The notes under the pieces: model-generated
What the model was told of the DNA's origin: nothing
The model's input: the letters and a program-made list of their open reading frames with translations, nothing else
The model's database searches: none
Assembly (NCBI GenBank): GCA_034387635.1
Contig: JAOANU010000007.1
Coordinates: 744,001 to 808,000 of the forward strand
From: Rhodosporidiobolus odoratus
Taxonomy: Eukaryota > Basidiomycota > Microbotryomycetes > Sporidiobolales > Sporidiobolaceae
DNA length: 64,000 bases
Direction: 5' to 3'
Translations under genes and position numbers: made by a program
Shown: piece by piece, positions 61,553 to 64,000 of the stretch
How the letters are laid out: every line of letters begins with the position of its first letter
Position numbering within the stretch: position 1 is the first letter of the stretch

Positions 61553-63294
61553 ATGGTCCAATACCCTCACAGCTGGACCTGCATCAAGAGCAACGGCAGT
61601 CGCTGTTCGCCCAAGATCGGATGTCAACCCGTCACGACGAGCACGACAACCACGACCGCCCATTCAGTCCAGTACACCCAGGCGTGGCGTTTCGATGCTT
61701 CGGGCACAAGGTGGACGCTGGTGTCCGAATCTAGGACACAGACTGCGGGTGGGGAGGTGCAGCCGGTTGAAAAGGCTGACCCGTATCAGCTGCACGTTTC
61801 ACCTCCTTCTGGCTATCCGAAACCTCAAGCTAATCCGCCGTTCACTGTCTTACAGCTTCGACGCTGTCGTTACGAAGCTTGTGGAGGAGCTTCGCCCCTC
61901 AGAGGAGGAGCACGACTTGCGCCTCGCTTCTTTCGCTTGTTTGCAAAAGGTGATCGAGAAGACCTGGCCCGGTTCCAGGGTAAAACTCTTCGGGTCAATG
62001 AAGACTTGTCTATACCTTCCCGACGGGTGCGTCTCTCTGCTTGGCCTTCTTCGCGCTGCGAGGACTGACAAGCCCAGGCACTTTCGCAGCGACCTCGACG
62101 TTGTCGTTGTCCATCCAGGCTTGGCTCCAAAGTTCATGCACAGTCACTTGACGACTCTTCGCGAGTCTCTCGTCAAGTGTCACTTCGCCGCCAGGAACCA
62201 AATCAAGCTCATCAGCAACGCCAAAGTCCCCATCGTGAAATTCTGCTCCTCGCCCCGATTCGGTTCCTTCTACTTTGACGTCTCCTTCAACGAGCTTGGC
62301 GGACCGGAGGGGAGCAGGAAGTGTCGCGATCTGCTTCAGGAGGTGGAGGATCAACACAAAGGGAACTGGGAGCGGGTGGAAGACTTGACAATGCTGCTTA
62401 AGGTGTTTTTGAGGCATGAGGGGCTGACTAACCCATACACTGGTGGGCTTGGCGGGATGAGCATCTTTTGTATGGCTTTGTCCTTCGTTCAGGTGCGCTT
62501 TCTCCGCTCACCTCCGGCGATGCATCGCTGACCGTCTTTGTTCCAGCTCGAGATCCGCCCCGCATCCGAGGCCTCTCCTTCTCGTGACTTGTTTGCTTGC
62601 CTTCACTACTGTACGTCTCACAGCTCATCCTCTTTCCACCAACCTCTCACACGCTCTCTTGTCTGGAAGATGGCTACCATTTTAACTACGCTCAAGACCA
62701 AATCTCGACCAAATGGGGTGGGCTCGTCCCCAAGCCCCCTCCCGCTCCTCGCTCCGACCCATGGCAGCTTCAGATTCAGAACCCCGTCCATCCGGGTACG
62801 CTATCCCCCATCTGTCTCGTCCGGCTGACAATGACCACTTCCATCCGCCTCTGACCTTCTCAACTCTGCGTCTCTCAGATCGCCTCCTCACGACCAGCTT
62901 GACCAAAACGGCCTACCTGTGGTCAGCGTGCCAGAACGCCCACCATCACCTCACGACCACCTTCACGAGCCTGTCCAGCTTGTCCTCCAATGATCAATCA
63001 GCCTACCTCCGCTCTTCCCTCTCTTCCCTCGGATTCGATCTTTCGCCTGAGATGTTCGTGGCGAGGCAGATCGCCACGACCAACATCGCTTCTGGGAAAC
63101 TTGGTGAGCTTGCTGAGGGCTTTGAGGCGCCGGGTGTTGAGGCGGCGAATTTGGATGACCTTTCCAAGACGGGAGGAAGCGGGCAGGGACAGGGAATGTC
63201 GAGGAGGGGATGGAAGAAGCAGGATCAGGGGAGGAGGCAGCTAGGTGCGAAGGGAAATGGGGGCGGCAAAGGAGGCGGAGGTGGTGTGGTATGA
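61553..63294 (+). CDS. Non-canonical poly(A) polymerase of the TRF4/Cid14/PAPD5 type
   Basis: The catalytic exon contains WPGSRVKLFGSMKTCLYLPD; after an intron it continues GDLDVVVVHPGL. This gives the FGS and DxD motifs of nucleotidyltransferases. The third carboxylate is likely in FGSFYFDVSFNELGG. The central and PAP-associated domains follow, with DLTMLLKVFLRHEGLTNPYT, GGLGGMSIFCMALSFVQ and FACLHY joined across an intron to YGYHFNYAQDQI, matching the family YxxxFNY box. Such enzymes add short oligo(A) tails to aberrant nuclear RNAs in the TRAMP complex. The C-terminus is Gly/Arg/Lys-rich and stops at 63294. The N-terminal exons are uncertain: the sequence from 61546 is coding-like in two frames, so the first reliable exon begins about 61861. 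One intron has a TGACCTTCTCAA copy. Confidence 0.85.
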
Positions 63295-63682
63295 TGGTGA
63301 ACGGGAAAGGGCTGCCGTTTTTGACGAAGGGTCAGAGGAAGTATCAGAACGGGGAGAAGGCGGTCGAGGTGACGGCTGCGGGTAAGCGCAGGTCATAGAG
63401 CGAGACAGAGGAGGAGGGGGGGGGGAGGATGAAAGGGAAGAAGGGTTCGGGCAAACATGCTGGGAAGGAGAAGAGAAGGTAGTTGCATGTTCAGATTATT
63501 GTTGTTGTTGTTGTTGTGGCGCTTTTTCAGGTATCGCATGCAAAACCGCTTTGGTCTTTCTGACTCACCGCCACGGCAATGGACAGAGGAGTGATCGACT
63601 GAGGTAGGCGAATATCTCATGCGCGAACGCCGTTCAGCTGGTGAACCACAACCTTCTCAGTTCCACCTTACCAAACCCAAGC
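63295..63682. other. 3' region of the poly(A) polymerase gene, with a GTT repeat
   Basis: The alternative plus frame 63285-63398 (GKGLPFLTKGQRKYQNGEKA, ending GKRRS) looks coding, although the main frame stops at 63294. It may be a missed intron, alternative splicing or a sequence error. A GTT repeat lies at about 63496-63516. No gene is supported beyond 63400 until the minus-strand gene below. Confidence 0.5.
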
Positions 63683-64000
63683 CTACCAACCCCGCCTCGC
63701 CTCCCACCTCGCCTTTGTTGTCCCATAACGTTCAGCTGTACGGTCACTGATCTCGGGACCCTTGCCGAGCGAGCGAGAGGTATGTGTGTCGCTGACGTGC
63801 TCAATTCGGTCGTAGATTCTTGGGTCCAGTGCCTACGAGAAGTGGGTAGAGGAGCCCGAGATGTGAGTGTCAGGGAAAGGAAAAACGGAACAAAGGAGAG
63901 TTGACAGAGGATGGATAAGCTTGTAAAGCCAAAGACGCACAATCAAGCCATACGGATCTAGCTGCCCGTGAGGCGCTTCCGGTCGTTGTTGGGACGATTC
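63683..64000 (-). CDS. Unknown protein, C-terminal end only (cut by window edge)
   Basis: Two exons read in phase on the minus strand. The edge exon ends PHGQLDPYGLI at a GTGCGT donor; after an intron containing CTGACACTCACATC, the last exon reads ALDPRIYDRIEHVSDTHTSR and ends KARWEARRGW with TAG at 63683. The phase-0 join and good splice signals support a real gene. Too little is visible to name it. Confidence 0.5.

Overview
The window looks like nuclear DNA of a basidiomycete fungus, most likely a red yeast of the Pucciniomycotina (Rhodotorula/Rhodosporidium/Sporobolomyces type). The sequence is GC-rich and gene-dense on both strands. Almost every gene is cut by many short introns of about 50-120 bases, with GTGCGT/GTACGT/GTGAGT donors, CTGAC-like branch sites and CAG acceptors. 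The lineage is an inference from gene content and intron style; no rRNA marker is present. I see no tRNA, rRNA, intact transposon or CRISPR array.

Layout. 1-2664: Mediator subunit 5-like gene (minus, runs off the left edge). 3796-6957: F-box protein. 8338-11392: 75/78-kDa iron-sulfur subunit of respiratory complex I (minus). 11794-12333: mitochondrial ribosomal protein bL36. 12458-14909: very large, divergent mitochondrial carrier (minus). 15181-16437: spliceosomal RES-complex protein Ist3/RBMX2, with 39 consecutive C bases in its last intron. 16565-17263: an unrecognised small gene. 17335-25456: a lineage-specific block made of two inverted paralogs of an unknown family (17335-19022 plus, 23804-25456 minus) around a long unknown gene with a C-terminal hydrophobic anchor (19883-23462). 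27185-29319: secreted, probably GPI-anchored GH16 beta-glucanase. 30002-33625: Ras GTPase-activating protein (minus). 35134-38952: Medusa-type transcriptional regulator with a 44-glutamine tract. 39524-42784: Hsp110 chaperone Sse1, followed 1.1 kb downstream by a decayed copy of its own 3' end. 45402-48182: Slm1/2-like PH-domain protein (minus). 49021-51130: HMG-box transcription factor (minus). 52432-54812: CDF zinc transporter. 55337-58797: Ku70 (minus). 59906-61116: hydrophilin-like protein. 61553-63294: TRF4-type non-canonical poly(A) polymerase. 63683-64000: 3' end of an unknown gene (minus).

Most genes are unrelated single-copy housekeeping functions: transcription, splicing, respiration, mitochondrial translation, DNA repair, Ras/TORC2 signalling, protein folding and metal homeostasis. 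There is no operon-like logic. Two developmental regulators (Medusa and HMG-box) and the Ras-GAP lie within about 20 kb, but nothing in the sequence shows that they act together.

The least expected features are the unknown paralog pair, which shares an intron position and a tiny first exon; the 12-base motif TGACCTTCTCAA, which recurs seven times exactly and often sits at intron branch sites; the duplicated Sse1 tail; and the poly-C intron. Exon boundaries are read by eye from splice signals and frame continuity, so individual junctions may be off.
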